A model generated the notes under the pieces. That model did no database searches. It was not told the DNA's origin and was given only the letters and a program-made list of their open reading frames with translations. A stretch of 64,000 nucleotides of DNA from Heyndrickxia sporothermodurans (GTDB lineage: Bacteria; Bacillota; Bacilli; Bacillales; Bacillaceae_C), in contig BORH01000006.1 of NCBI GenBank assembly GCA_018333075.1, positions 248,001-312,000 of the forward strand. The letters run 5' to 3'. This document shows positions 16,911-25,783 of the stretch, piece after piece; position 1 is the first letter of the stretch, and each line of letters begins with the position of its first letter. Position numbers and translations under genes: made by a program.

Positions 16911-18443
16911 CTAATCTCTTTTTCCGAATTTCCGTTGAAATTCAGAAATGCTATAATATTCTTCTTCCATTTTCCTACTGATTGATAAAAAAATAGGCAT
17001 AAGTTCTTGATAAATTTGACTGTTAGCTTGATGAGGGATAATATCGTTCATCATACCAACCATTTCTTCGACGGACTCTAATTGATCTATTTCACCTAAA
17101 GCATATAAACCCAAAACAACAGCACCTAAGCAGGAGCTTTCAAAGCTTTCCGGAATGGAGACCACCTGACCAAAGACATCTGCCATGATTTGACACCACA
17201 GCTTAGAGCGGACAAACCCACCACTTACATGGATTTGTTTCGGTTCACCAATCAGTTCTTTCAATACAAGCATAACGCTTTGAAGATTATAAATAACCCC
17301 TTCAAGCACTGCTCGGATAAGATGGGCTCGGCTATGATTGAGAGCAAGTCCAAAGAATGAGCCACGTGCATCTGCATTCCAAATGGGTGCGCGTTCTCCA
17401 GTCATGTATGGGTGAAAAATTAATCCATCTGATCCTGGAGGTACTTTCTCTGCAAGCATTGTTAATAATTCATATGCATCTTTCCCCTTTTCACATGCTT
17501 TCTTAACCTCTAGTTGACCTATTTGATCTCGAACCCATTGGAAAGTGACACCCCCATTGTTAACTGCTCCACCAATGACCCAGTGATTTTCAGTTAATGC
17601 ATAGCAAAAGGTCCTTCCCTTTACATCGGTAATTGGCCTATTACTAACCGCTCGAATTGCTCCACTTGTTCCAATCGTAACCGCTAAATCACCTGGCTTA
17701 ATAGTATTCAAGCCTAAATTAGATAAGACACCATCACTTGCTCCAATAACAAATGTAGTATTTTTTGATATATTCATCTGATTAGCCAACGCCGTGTCCA
17801 ACCCATTCAAAATATAAGTAGTTGGAACGAGAACGGGTAATTTTTCATCACTTACCCCAGCTATCTGCAAAGCCTCTTCATCCCAACTTAATTGTTTTAA
17901 ATTGAATAAACCTGTAGCTGAGGCTAATGAATAATCCATTACATATTGTTTAAATAGCTTATGGATTACATATTCTTTGATACCTAAAAATTTATAGGTT
18001 TGGTGAAAAACATCAGGACACTCATTACGAAGCCAAATCAACTTTGTTATCGGTGACATCGGATGAATCGGAGTACCCGTTCTTCTATATAGTCTCAATC
18101 CTGTTTCTGTAGCTTTTAGTTCTTCAGAATATACTACACTGCGATTATCTGCCCATGTCATACTCCTTGTTAGAGGTGTACCATCAAAGTCAACTGCAAT
18201 TAGACTATGCATAGCCGAACTAAATGAAATAAAACTTAGTTTTTCCTTTGCAATTCCACTATTAGTCATTGCCTCATTTATGGTAGAAATGACTGCTTGA
18301 AAGATCTCATCTGGATCCTGCTCAGCAATTTGTGGTGTCGGATGAAATAGTGAATACCCCTTTGAGAATGTTGTTATAACTTTTCCCTTTTCCGAATAGA
18401 GAACCACCTTCGTACTTGTTGTTCCTATATCTACACCTATCAT
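16911..18443 (-). CDS. gntK: Gluconokinase (FGGY family)
   Basis: Phosphorylates gluconate to 6-phosphogluconate in the cytosol. About 510 residues, normal for FGGY kinases. The N-terminal phosphate loop is GVDIGTTSTKVVLY, followed by MTWADNR, GTPIHPMSP, VIGASDGVLSNLG, VTIGTSGAIR and the C-terminal ADVFGQVV. The wording matches gluconokinases more than xylulokinases. The ATG at 18443 has AAAAGG six bases upstream; ATGs at 18458 and 18461 are alternatives very close to a GAGG. There are no gntR, gntP or gntZ genes here. It may be co-transcribed with the O-methyltransferase just upstream. Confidence 0.85.
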   Translation of the reverse strand: MIGVDIGTTSTKVVLYSEKGKVITTFSKGYSLFHPTPQIAEQDPDEIFQAVISTINEAMTNSGIAKEKLSFISFSSAMHSLIAVDFDGTPLTRSMTWADNRSVVYSEELKATETGLRLYRRTGTPIHPMSPITKLIWLRNECPDVFHQTYKFLGIKEYVIHKLFKQYVMDYSLASATGLFNLKQLSWDEEALQIAGVSDEKLPVLVPTTYILNGLDTALANQMNISKNTTFVIGASDGVLSNLGLNTIKPGDLAVTIGTSGAIRAVSNRPITDVKGRTFCYALTENHWVIGGAVNNGGVTFQWVRDQIGQLEVKKACEKGKDAYELLTMLAEKVPPGSDGLIFHPYMTGERAPIWNADARGSFFGLALNHSRAHLIRAVLEGVIYNLQSVMLVLKELIGEPKQIHVSGGFVRSKLWCQIMADVFGQVVSIPESFESSCLGAVVLGLYALGEIDQLESVEEMVGMMNDIIPHQANSQIYQELMPIFLSISRKMEEEYYSISEFQRKFGKRD

Positions 18444-18504
18444 ATAGAACCTTTTCATCATCCTCTTACATAAACCGCCTCTCGCTTGGTTTCACTTTCC
18501 AAGC

Positions 18505-19176
18505 TTATTTTACCACGCCAATTACAAATCCATCATATCCTTTTGTACCAACAGTTTGAATGGATGTAGCTTCAATTCTAGGTTCATTAGCAATGATATC
18601 CATAAACTGACGTATCCCTTGTACCCTTTCATCTTTGCTATTTGCGTCAATCACTTCTCCGTTCCTAACTACATTGTCAGCGACAATGATTGTTCCTGAC
18701 TCAGAAAGCTTCAAAGCCCAACGCAAATATTGCGGATTATTCTGCTTATCTGCGTCTATAAAAATGAAATCAAATGGAGTGATTCCTCTTTCTTTTAAAA
18801 GTGGCAAAGTATCTAATGCCTTTCCAACAATGACTTCAACTTTATTTTCACACCCTGCTTGCTTAATATTTTGTTTTGCAATATCCGCATATTTTTGCTC
18901 CATTTCAAGTGTGTACACTTTTCCTGATTCAGGTAGAGCACGAGCAAGCCAAATACTACTATATCCACCAAGTGTCCCTATTTCTAATACATTTCTTGCT
19001 CCTTTCATTTTAGCAAATAAATACAATAGCTTTCCCTGTGTCGGGGATACATCAATTTCAGGTATGCCTAATTCCCTATTGGTAATCAATACCTGTTTAA
19101 GAGCTTTATCCTCGGGTATCAATTTTTCCATAAAATATTGATCCACTTGATCCCAGATTAATTCATTACTCATCAT
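18505..19176 (-). CDS. Class I SAM-dependent O-methyltransferase (catechol/caffeoyl-CoA type)
   Basis: Methylates a hydroxyl, probably metal-assisted, on a small aromatic or similar acceptor. About 223 residues. The SAM-binding loop is VLEIGTLGGYSSIWLARAL, then YTLEMEQKYADIAKQN, the metal-site region FDFIFIDADKQN and IIVADNVVRNGEV. The acceptor is unknown. GGGGGAG lies five or eight bases before two adjacent ATGs (19176, 19173). A LysR gene is divergent across a 115-bp gap containing a dyad, so that regulator may control this gene. A GCTTGG / CCAAGC hairpin separates it from the gluconokinase gene. Confidence 0.87.
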   Translation of the reverse strand: MMSNELIWDQVDQYFMEKLIPEDKALKQVLITNRELGIPEIDVSPTQGKLLYLFAKMKGARNVLEIGTLGGYSSIWLARALPESGKVYTLEMEQKYADIAKQNIKQAGCENKVEVIVGKALDTLPLLKERGITPFDFIFIDADKQNNPQYLRWALKLSESGTIIVADNVVRNGEVIDANSKDERVQGIRQFMDIIANEPRIEATSIQTVGTKGYDGFVIGVVK

Positions 19177-19214
19177 TTCATCTCCCCCTACTATTCATCC
19201 TTACAACAAAAGTG

Positions 19215-19233
19215 TATGATAGAAAAAATCATA
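19215..19233. promoter_or_regulatory. Candidate LysR operator
   Basis: A perfect interrupted dyad, TATGAT-N7-ATCATA, sits between the divergent O-methyltransferase and LysR genes. Its T...A ends, size and place fit LysR-type binding sites; binding is inference. Confidence 0.5.
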
Positions 19234-19291
19234 AGTATAATATATATTTTTTATTTATCTATAAATTTCAGTTATGAATAGAGGTGCAAAT

Positions 19292-20194
19292 ATGAATATT
19301 CATGGATTTAGGCTTTTTTATCAGGTCGCTAAAATGGGGAGTTATACAAAAGCGGCTGAATGGATGAGAATTAGTCAGCCTGCTGTTTCCAGTCAGATTA
19401 AAAAATTTGAACAAGAAATAGGTATTCCATTATTTCAGCAGCATGGAAGAGGGATTAAATTAACGGAGTTTGGAGCGGAGCTTGCTGAAAAGGCACAGAA
19501 TTTTTTTGCTTTTGAAGAACAAATTGAAAGCTTTATAGAAGATTATCAGCATGCCAATACAGGAAGTCTTCATATTGCAGCTACCTATTTACCTGCTAAT
19601 TTCTTGATTCCCAGGTGGGCAGCTACCTTTAAAGCAGCTAATGAGAATGTCAATTTAGTTATCACTACCACTAATTCAAAAGGAGCTTTTCAGCATTTAA
19701 CACAATATAAAGCAGATGTTGCGATATTTGGCGGTGGAATTTCAGAAAGGCCTAAGGAAATCGAATGGGAAGAACTACTAGAAGATGAGCTTTGGTTCGT
19801 CGTTTCCCCGGACCATCCTTATGCCAACAAGCATATTTCATTAGCCGAAATGGTGAAAGAGCCTTTTATTATGCGTGAGGAAGGAAGTTCAATGAGGGAT
19901 CGCTTATTTTCACTATGTCAAACCTACCAAGTAACACCGCCAAAGGTAGCGCTGCAATTCAACGGATTGAATGAAACGATTCGCTCTGTAATGGAAGGAT
20001 ATGGTGCAAATTTTATTTCATCCATTGTTGTACGTGAATATATAGAAAATCAACAATTAGCTAGAGTATATGTTCAAGATGTCCATGTAACTCATAAAAT
20101 TGCTATTTGTACTAGAAAAAATGAAAAACAAAGCTTACTTGTAAAAAAATTCATTGAAACGTGTAAGCAATCCTTACAAAAGTACTCGTATTGA
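19292..20194 (+). CDS. LysR family transcriptional regulator
   Basis: A DNA-binding regulator of about 300 residues. The N-terminal helix-turn-helix spans roughly residues 3-60, with GSYTKAAEWMRISQPAVSSQ and FEQEIGIPLFQQHGRG. The rest is a periplasmic-binding-like effector domain (from LHIAATYLPANFLIPRWAA). The ATG at 19292 has AGAGGTG five bases upstream; an ATG at 19274 lacks a site. It is divergent from the O-methyltransferase gene and probably regulates it and itself. Confidence 0.9.
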   Translation: MNIHGFRLFYQVAKMGSYTKAAEWMRISQPAVSSQIKKFEQEIGIPLFQQHGRGIKLTEFGAELAEKAQNFFAFEEQIESFIEDYQHANTGSLHIAATYLPANFLIPRWAATFKAANENVNLVITTTNSKGAFQHLTQYKADVAIFGGGISERPKEIEWEELLEDELWFVVSPDHPYANKHISLAEMVKEPFIMREEGSSMRDRLFSLCQTYQVTPPKVALQFNGLNETIRSVMEGYGANFISSIVVREYIENQQLARVYVQDVHVTHKIAICTRKNEKQSLLVKKFIETCKQSLQKYSY

Positions 20195-20197
20195 ACT

Positions 20198-20224
20198 AAA
20201 AGGGCTTAATTTCCAGCCCTTTCA
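20198..20224 (+). terminator. Terminator of the LysR gene
   Basis: The stem AAAGGGCT / AGCCCTTT has an 8-base loop, immediately after the stop codon. The U tract is weak (TTTCACC). Confidence 0.6.
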
Positions 20225-20337
20225 CCCCCCACTTTCTCTCCCGTTCTATAAGTTTTAGTATAGATATCCTTGTCTACTCCCCTCTTTATCACCAGCATTT
20301 GCATTTACTTTATTACAGGACTATAATCAATTCATAA

Positions 20338-20353
20338 AAGTAAATACTTACTT
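20338..20353. promoter_or_regulatory. Candidate TetR operator upstream of the SDR gene
   Basis: AAGTAA-ATAC-TTACTT is a perfect 6-bp dyad with a 4-base spacer, about 48 bases before the SDR start and in the probable promoter region. It is a likely target of the TetR encoded two genes downstream; this is inference. Confidence 0.5.
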
Positions 20354-20400
20354 ACTTTTTTGTATTTATTATTTTTTATATAACTAAAGGAGGAATTATC

Positions 20401-21147
20401 ATGTCTTCAAGAGTAGCAGTTATTACAGGTGGCGGTAGTGGAATTGGTCGTCAAACTTGTTTATACTTTGCCAGCAAAGGTGATAAAGTAGTTATCGCAG
20501 ACTTTAGTGAGGCTGGCGGAAACGAAACTCTCGAAATGATTAAAGAAAATGGCGGAGATGCTATTTTTGTTAAAACCGATGTTTCAAAATATGAAGATGT
20601 TGAAGCGGTCATTGAAAAAGCTGTAGAAGCATACGGAACAATTGATATTATGTTTAATAATGCTGGAACAGGTTCTAGGTCCCCTCTATTAGAAACAAAA
20701 TTAGAGGATTACCAACGTGTAATTGGTGTTAACCAACATGGTGTTGCATATGGAATTCTTGCAGCTGGACGTAAAATGCGCGAACTTGGAGTAAATGGTG
20801 TAATAATTAATACCGCATCAGTCTTTGGATACTTAGCAAACCAAAGCACATTCCCTTATCAAGCGTCTAAAGGTGCTGTACGTATGATGACGCAAAGTGC
20901 GGCACTTGAACTGGCACCATTCAACATTCGTGTTCTTGCAATTGCTCCAGGTGGAGTGGATACCCCAATTATCCAAGGATTTAAAGATGCTGGACTTACT
21001 GAATATATGAAAAAACAACAAATGCGTGGAGAGCTTATTAAGCCTGAAGCTATCGCAAGTGCTGTTTATTTGTTATCATTAAAAGAAGCTGATGTCATTA
21101 ACGGCAGTGTAGTTATGCTTGATGACGGATATGCGTCCTTTAAATAA
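20401..21147 (+). CDS. SDR family NAD(P)-dependent oxidoreductase
   Basis: A classical short-chain dehydrogenase/reductase, 248 residues, cytosolic. It has the cofactor loop TGGGSGIG (about residues 10-17), an Asp after the second strand (VVIADFSEAGG), suggesting NAD preference, NNAG, a catalytic Ser in NTASVFG and YxxxK in YQASKGA. The substrate is unknown. AAAGGAGG precedes the ATG. It forms a unit with the TetR regulator and an ABM-type monooxygenase relic, so it may act on a quinone or reactive carbonyl compound, which is speculative. Confidence 0.9.
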   Translation: MSSRVAVITGGGSGIGRQTCLYFASKGDKVVIADFSEAGGNETLEMIKENGGDAIFVKTDVSKYEDVEAVIEKAVEAYGTIDIMFNNAGTGSRSPLLETKLEDYQRVIGVNQHGVAYGILAAGRKMRELGVNGVIINTASVFGYLANQSTFPYQASKGAVRMMTQSAALELAPFNIRVLAIAPGGVDTPIIQGFKDAGLTEYMKKQQMRGELIKPEAIASAVYLLSLKEADVINGSVVMLDDGYASFK

Positions 21148-21169
21148 TTTTATTATAAACTACTATATA

Positions 21170-21217
21170 GCCAGTAAGGTGGCCATTCATACAATAGGTC
21201 TTCTTGCTGGCCTTTTA
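21170..21217 (+). terminator. Terminator (partial?) after the SDR gene
   Basis: GCCAGTAAG pairs with CTTGCTGGC (one G-U pair) across a 24-base loop, followed by CTTTT. It lies between the SDR and TetR genes. Confidence 0.55.
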
Positions 21218-21253
21218 ATAACCTGACATTGAATAGTAAGAGGTGGTTTTTTA

Positions 21254-21847
21254 GTGAATAAGGGAGAAAAAACAAAGCAGCTTATAATCGAAAAATCCCG
21301 AAAGCTTTTTGCTAAAAAAGGATTTGATTCAACAAAGACAAGTGAAATTGCTAAAGCCTCTGGCATATCAGAAGCAACGATCTATAAATATTTTGATAGT
21401 AAGATTGATTTACTATTAGCATGTATTACTCCTGTTGAGGAAGAAAATGTAGAAGAGAAAGATTTTAGCCAACTTCCTCTTAAACAATTAGTTGAAGAAT
21501 ACATAACAATTGTTGTGGAAAAAATGATTAATAACCGCAGCCAATATGAAATTTTGTTTAATGAAGCTATACACCACCCCGAGATTTCCACTGAATATGT
21601 TAAACGAATTCATCAACAAAATCCGATTGAGAAAGAAATTGAAAAAAGGATTCGAATGGAGGAAATTTCTACAATCTCCAACTATTTCATGTTTCATGTA
21701 GGTTTAATCGGAGCTTTGATAGCTATGATGAATCACCACGAAATTCATCAGCTTAGCGAAGAAAATTATTTAACCAATACGAAGGTTCAAGAAATGGTCG
21801 ATTTCCTTTATTACGGAATGAAAGGAAACAAGGAGGACAGATCATGA
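21254..21847 (+). CDS. TetR/AcrR family transcriptional regulator
   Basis: A 197-residue repressor-type regulator. The N-terminal helix-turn-helix has KSRKLFAKKGFDSTKTSEIA and SGISEATIYKYFDSK. The C-terminal ligand domain (about residues 70-190) is helical and unlike any sensor I recognise. The start is GTG, with AGAGGTGG upstream. Its stop overlaps the start of the ABM gene (ATGA), so the two are coupled. The dyad at 20338 is the best candidate operator. Confidence 0.9.
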   Translation: MNKGEKTKQLIIEKSRKLFAKKGFDSTKTSEIAKASGISEATIYKYFDSKIDLLLACITPVEEENVEEKDFSQLPLKQLVEEYITIVVEKMINNRSQYEILFNEAIHHPEISTEYVKRIHQQNPIEKEIEKRIRMEEISTISNYFMFHVGLIGALIAMMNHHEIHQLSEENYLTNTKVQEMVDFLYYGMKGNKEDRS

Positions 21848-22133
21848 TTATTATTCATGGAAGCATAGCCATTAAAGCAAAGCATCGAGCTGCTTTTTTA
21901 GAGCTTGCTGGCCGTGCAGTGGAGGATTCTAAAGCTGAAGAAGGCAATATGGACTATCGATTATTTGAGGCAGTCGACGAGCCAAATACTTTTCTTACTT
22001 TAGAAAAATGGATAGATGCTTATGCCATTAAAAGCCATCAAGCAAGGAACATTTTTCCGATTTTATGAAAGCTTCTCAAGAATTACTTGCAGCTCCGATT
22101 CATTTAGACATTCATGTTGTACCAGAAGATTAA
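21844..22133 (+). pseudogene. ABM-type (YgiN-like) quinol monooxygenase, broken by a one-base frameshift
   Basis: The N-terminal part reads MIIIHGSIAIKAKHRAAFLE and continues through TFLTLEKWIDAYAIKSHQA, a normal antibiotic-biosynthesis-monooxygenase domain. The frame then runs into NIFPIL and a stop at 22068. In the +1 frame the family-typical end is intact: EHFSDFMKASQELLAAP, then HLDIHVVPED and a stop at 22131-22133. One missing base near 22042-22048 (an AGN codon before GAACAT) explains both halves; the restored protein would be about 96 residues, the family's usual length. It could be a recent mutation or a sequencing error. Confidence 0.8.
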
Positions 22134-22140
22134 TCATCTA

Positions 22141-22178
22141 GAGGATGACAACTGGTTATATTGTACATCCTCCCTTTC
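22141..22178 (+). terminator. Possible terminator after the ABM gene
   Basis: GAGGATG / CATCCTC forms a 7-bp stem with ACAA / TTGT inside. Only a pyrimidine-rich tail (CCTTTCTC) follows. Confidence 0.4.
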
Positions 22179-22277
22179 TCTCCACTCTTATCCCCTATCT
22201 CTTACAGAATCCTTTACAAAATTTCTTTCATGTATATTACAATAAAGAGATTACAGCAATAGAAAGGTGTTTTATAA

Positions 22278-23138
22278 ATGGGAGCTAATTTTCAAAACTT
22301 CCCTTGCCTGCCAAGAATTCGTACGATGTATCCACAATTCAGTGAAAAAGAAAAGGCCATCGCAGACTATATATTGAATGATCCAAAAAAAATTATTCAC
22401 TTAACCATTAATCAGCTTTCCGATGACTTATGTGTCGCTGATGCTACCGTTTTTCGTTTTTGTAAAAGAATTGGATTTAGTGGTTTTCAGGCGATGAAAA
22501 TTGCATTAGCTTCAGAAATTGTTGCACCAATTAAAGATATTCATGAAACCATTAAAGAAAATGATACGGAAATACAAATTACAGAAAAGGTATTTAAAGC
22601 GAATATTCGTACATTAGAGGATACCCTCCATCTCTTTAATGAGATTCGTTTAGAAGAGGCAATCGAACTAATTATGAATGCACGAAAAATTGAATTTTAT
22701 GGAAATGGTGGTTCAGGGGTTATTGCTTTAGATGCACATCATAAATTTTTACGAACAGGTATCCAATCTGTTGCATATACTGATTCCCATTTTCAAATAA
22801 TGTCTGCTTCGCAGTTAACCGAACAGGATGTACTTATTCTCATATCTCATTCCGGTTCAAATAAAGATATGTTAGACGTCCTTCAAATTGCCAAAAAAAA
22901 TGGGGCGAAATCAATTGGAATTACTCATTTAGCGAAGTCACCTTTAAGCCAAAAAGTAGATATTCCACTGTTCACCGCCTCACAAGAGACTGATTATCGT
23001 TCAGAGGCGTTATCATCTCGTATTGCTCAACTAAGTATTATTGATGCACTTTATGTAAATGTTATGGCAAAGCGAGAAAAGTCAGGACAGGAATCACTTC
23101 AAAAAATGCGTGAAGCCATCTCAATGAAAAAATTATAA
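22278..23138 (+). CDS. MurR/RpiR family transcriptional regulator (HTH-SIS)
   Basis: A 286-residue regulator with an N-terminal RpiR-type helix-turn-helix (residues 1-80: FSEKEKAIADYILNDP, LSDDLCVADATVFRFCKR) and a C-terminal SIS sugar-phosphate domain (about 125-255: EFYGNGGSGVIALDAHHKF, LILISHSGSNKDML). Members sense phosphosugars and control sugar catabolism. No sugar gene is adjacent on this strand; the next genes downstream are convergent. Its target is unknown. Confidence 0.9.
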   Translation: MGANFQNFPCLPRIRTMYPQFSEKEKAIADYILNDPKKIIHLTINQLSDDLCVADATVFRFCKRIGFSGFQAMKIALASEIVAPIKDIHETIKENDTEIQITEKVFKANIRTLEDTLHLFNEIRLEEAIELIMNARKIEFYGNGGSGVIALDAHHKFLRTGIQSVAYTDSHFQIMSASQLTEQDVLILISHSGSNKDMLDVLQIAKKNGAKSIGITHLAKSPLSQKVDIPLFTASQETDYRSEALSSRIAQLSIIDALYVNVMAKREKSGQESLQKMREAISMKKL

Positions 23139-23192
23139 TCTTTTTATAATAACTTCGTAGAGGCTGTCTGAAAGTATCAAGATCTTTAACGA

Positions 23193-23432
23193 TTACGATA
23201 CTACATGTTCACTAACGACAATTATGCCATGATCATGAATGGTCGGATAATTTTTCAAATGACCATTCACGATTTTTATTCCAAATGCAAAATGCGTTAT
23301 AACATATAAAGTAACAAGCAGCAAAATGATTCTCAGCCAACCAAACAATACGGATTTTTTTGTTGTTTTTATTTGTGGAGACCTTACATTCCATTCTTCT
23401 TTATCCAGCTTTCCCCAATATAATCTTGACAT
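23193..23432 (-). CDS. Short membrane protein resembling the N-terminus of type I signal peptidase, without the catalytic Ser
   Basis: A 79-residue product with one membrane segment (about residues 31-49) followed by IKIVNGHLKNYPTIHDHGII. This lines up with the signal peptidase pattern V-x-G-x-S-M-x-P-T-L-H-D-x-x-x-V, but the Ser-Met pair is replaced and the protein ends before any Lys-containing catalytic region. It is probably a decayed or repurposed signal peptidase fragment. AAGGGG lies upstream of the ATG, so translation is possible. The similarity is my reading of the motif only. Confidence 0.45.
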   Translation of the reverse strand: MSRLYWGKLDKEEWNVRSPQIKTTKKSVLFGWLRIILLLVTLYVITHFAFGIKIVNGHLKNYPTIHDHGIIVVSEHVVS

Positions 23433-23678
23433 TAGGATGATCCCCTTCTAAATTAATTACTAGAATGTTTTTCTCTCATAGATTCTACTAAGTCGCCTTC
23501 GTTCTTTATTAAGAACTATCATAATTATATTCGTAGATACACAAAAATTTAAATACGAAAAATAGTCTTATTTCCCATTAATTAATAAAATATCTCTATC
23601 ATTCTATTAAATACTTTCAATATCTTACTATTTTGTTCTTTTTATAAAACACTTTATATAATCAGAAATCCCCTCAAA
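23433..23678. other. Gene-free AT-rich stretch
   Basis: Between the signal-peptidase-like ORF and the gal terminator I see no gene, repeat or clear promoter, only AT-rich sequence. A GAGGCTGTCTGAA fragment just outside it, near 23159-23172, resembles the end of the palindromic element at 29587. Confidence 0.5.
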
Positions 23679-23706
23679 CAAAAAAGCTCCTCTATTCAGA
23701 GGAACT
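23679..23706 (-). terminator. Terminator of the gal operon
   Basis: The minus-strand stem GTTCCTCT / AGAGGAGC (one G-U pair) has a GAAT loop and a TTTTTT tail. It is placed 52 bases beyond the galR stop codon. Confidence 0.85.
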
Positions 23707-23758
23707 TATCATTTAAATTAAATTTTTCAAATACCAGCTTACAATTTTCTATCGTACC

Positions 23759-24748
<990 letters not shown>

Positions 24749-24751
24749 CTA

Positions 24752-25783
24752 TCATTTCACCACACTAAATGCATACTTCGTAACTGCTTTATATTCTTCA
24801 TTTTCACCTAAAATAATCGATGGAAAATCATATTGATGTAATCGCTGTGTTTCAAGACACACACCTAAATATTTTCGTGGCTTTGTTCCCCGAATGAAAT
24901 AATCTCCATCAAGCTGATTACTAGTATATAGAATCATTCCTGGTTGATCTGTCATGATTGTCAGTTTACGTCCACTTTCTTCGCAAGTGAGAATCGCTTT
25001 CCCATCCTTATCAAAAATGAATGGATGATCATAGCCATTTCCTGCAATTTTAATTTGTGGATGATTAGAGGTGATTCCCTCTATCAAAGCACGACCATGT
25101 TGAAAGTCAAAAACTGTATCACGCACATTAAGAATATTTCCAGTAGGCAGCAATTGCTTATCTAATTCTACCAACCGATTACTATTTAAAAATAACTTAT
25201 GATTGATTATATCATTTTTTAAATTTCCGCTTAAATTGAAATACGTATGATTCGTTAAATTAACGATTGTTTTTTTGTCTGAGGTTGCATGATACGTCAC
25301 AATAAGCTCATTTTCATTAGTTAAACGGTATTCTACCTTCAGTAATAATTTTCCTGGATAACCCTCTTCTCCATCGTAACTTATACAAGAAAAAACCACA
25401 CCAACTGCTGTCTTTTCTTCAAAAGTGCAAGAATCCCAAAGCTTTTGATGGAGACCATCTAAACCACCATGCAAATGACTAGAGCCTTCATTTCTAGTTA
25501 GTGAAAACGCCTTTCCATCTAACTCAAATTTTGCGTTTTTTATTCGTCCGGCTACACGTCCCACTACTGCTCCAAAATAGGGAGACCATTTTATATAATC
25601 CTCCAAATGATCAAACCCAAGAACAACGCTTTCATGTCGTCCATTCAAATCAGGTGTTTGAATGTCTGTAATGATACAACCATAATTAATACAGGTAACC
25701 TTCATTCCATAATCATTCACTAATGTATAAGCATAAACCGTTTGATCTGATATATTTCCGAACTCGCTTTTTAGGATATTCAT
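24752..25783 (-). CDS. galM: Aldose 1-epimerase (galactose mutarotase)
   Basis: Interconverts beta- and alpha-galactose, feeding galactokinase. 343 residues, normal length. Key motifs are SSHLHGGLDGLHQKLWD (catalytic region His), VNLTNHTYFNLSGN (second His), GYDHPFIFDK and the C-terminal CLETQRLHQYDFPS with the conserved Glu. The start overlaps the galT stop by four bases (ATGA), so translation is coupled. It is the fourth gene of the Leloir operon. Confidence 0.94.
   Translation of the reverse strand: MNILKSEFGNISDQTVYAYTLVNDYGMKVTCINYGCIITDIQTPDLNGRHESVVLGFDHLEDYIKWSPYFGAVVGRVAGRIKNAKFELDGKAFSLTRNEGSSHLHGGLDGLHQKLWDSCTFEEKTAVGVVFSCISYDGEEGYPGKLLLKVEYRLTNENELIVTYHATSDKKTIVNLTNHTYFNLSGNLKNDIINHKLFLNSNRLVELDKQLLPTGNILNVRDTVFDFQHGRALIEGITSNHPQIKIAGNGYDHPFIFDKDGKAILTCEESGRKLTIMTDQPGMILYTSNQLDGDYFIRGTKPRKYLGVCLETQRLHQYDFPSIILGENEEYKAVTKYAFSVVK

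Noticed and set aside
23159-23172. A second complete copy of the MITE-like element
   Set aside because: Only one end-like fragment is present, with no matching partner end nearby.
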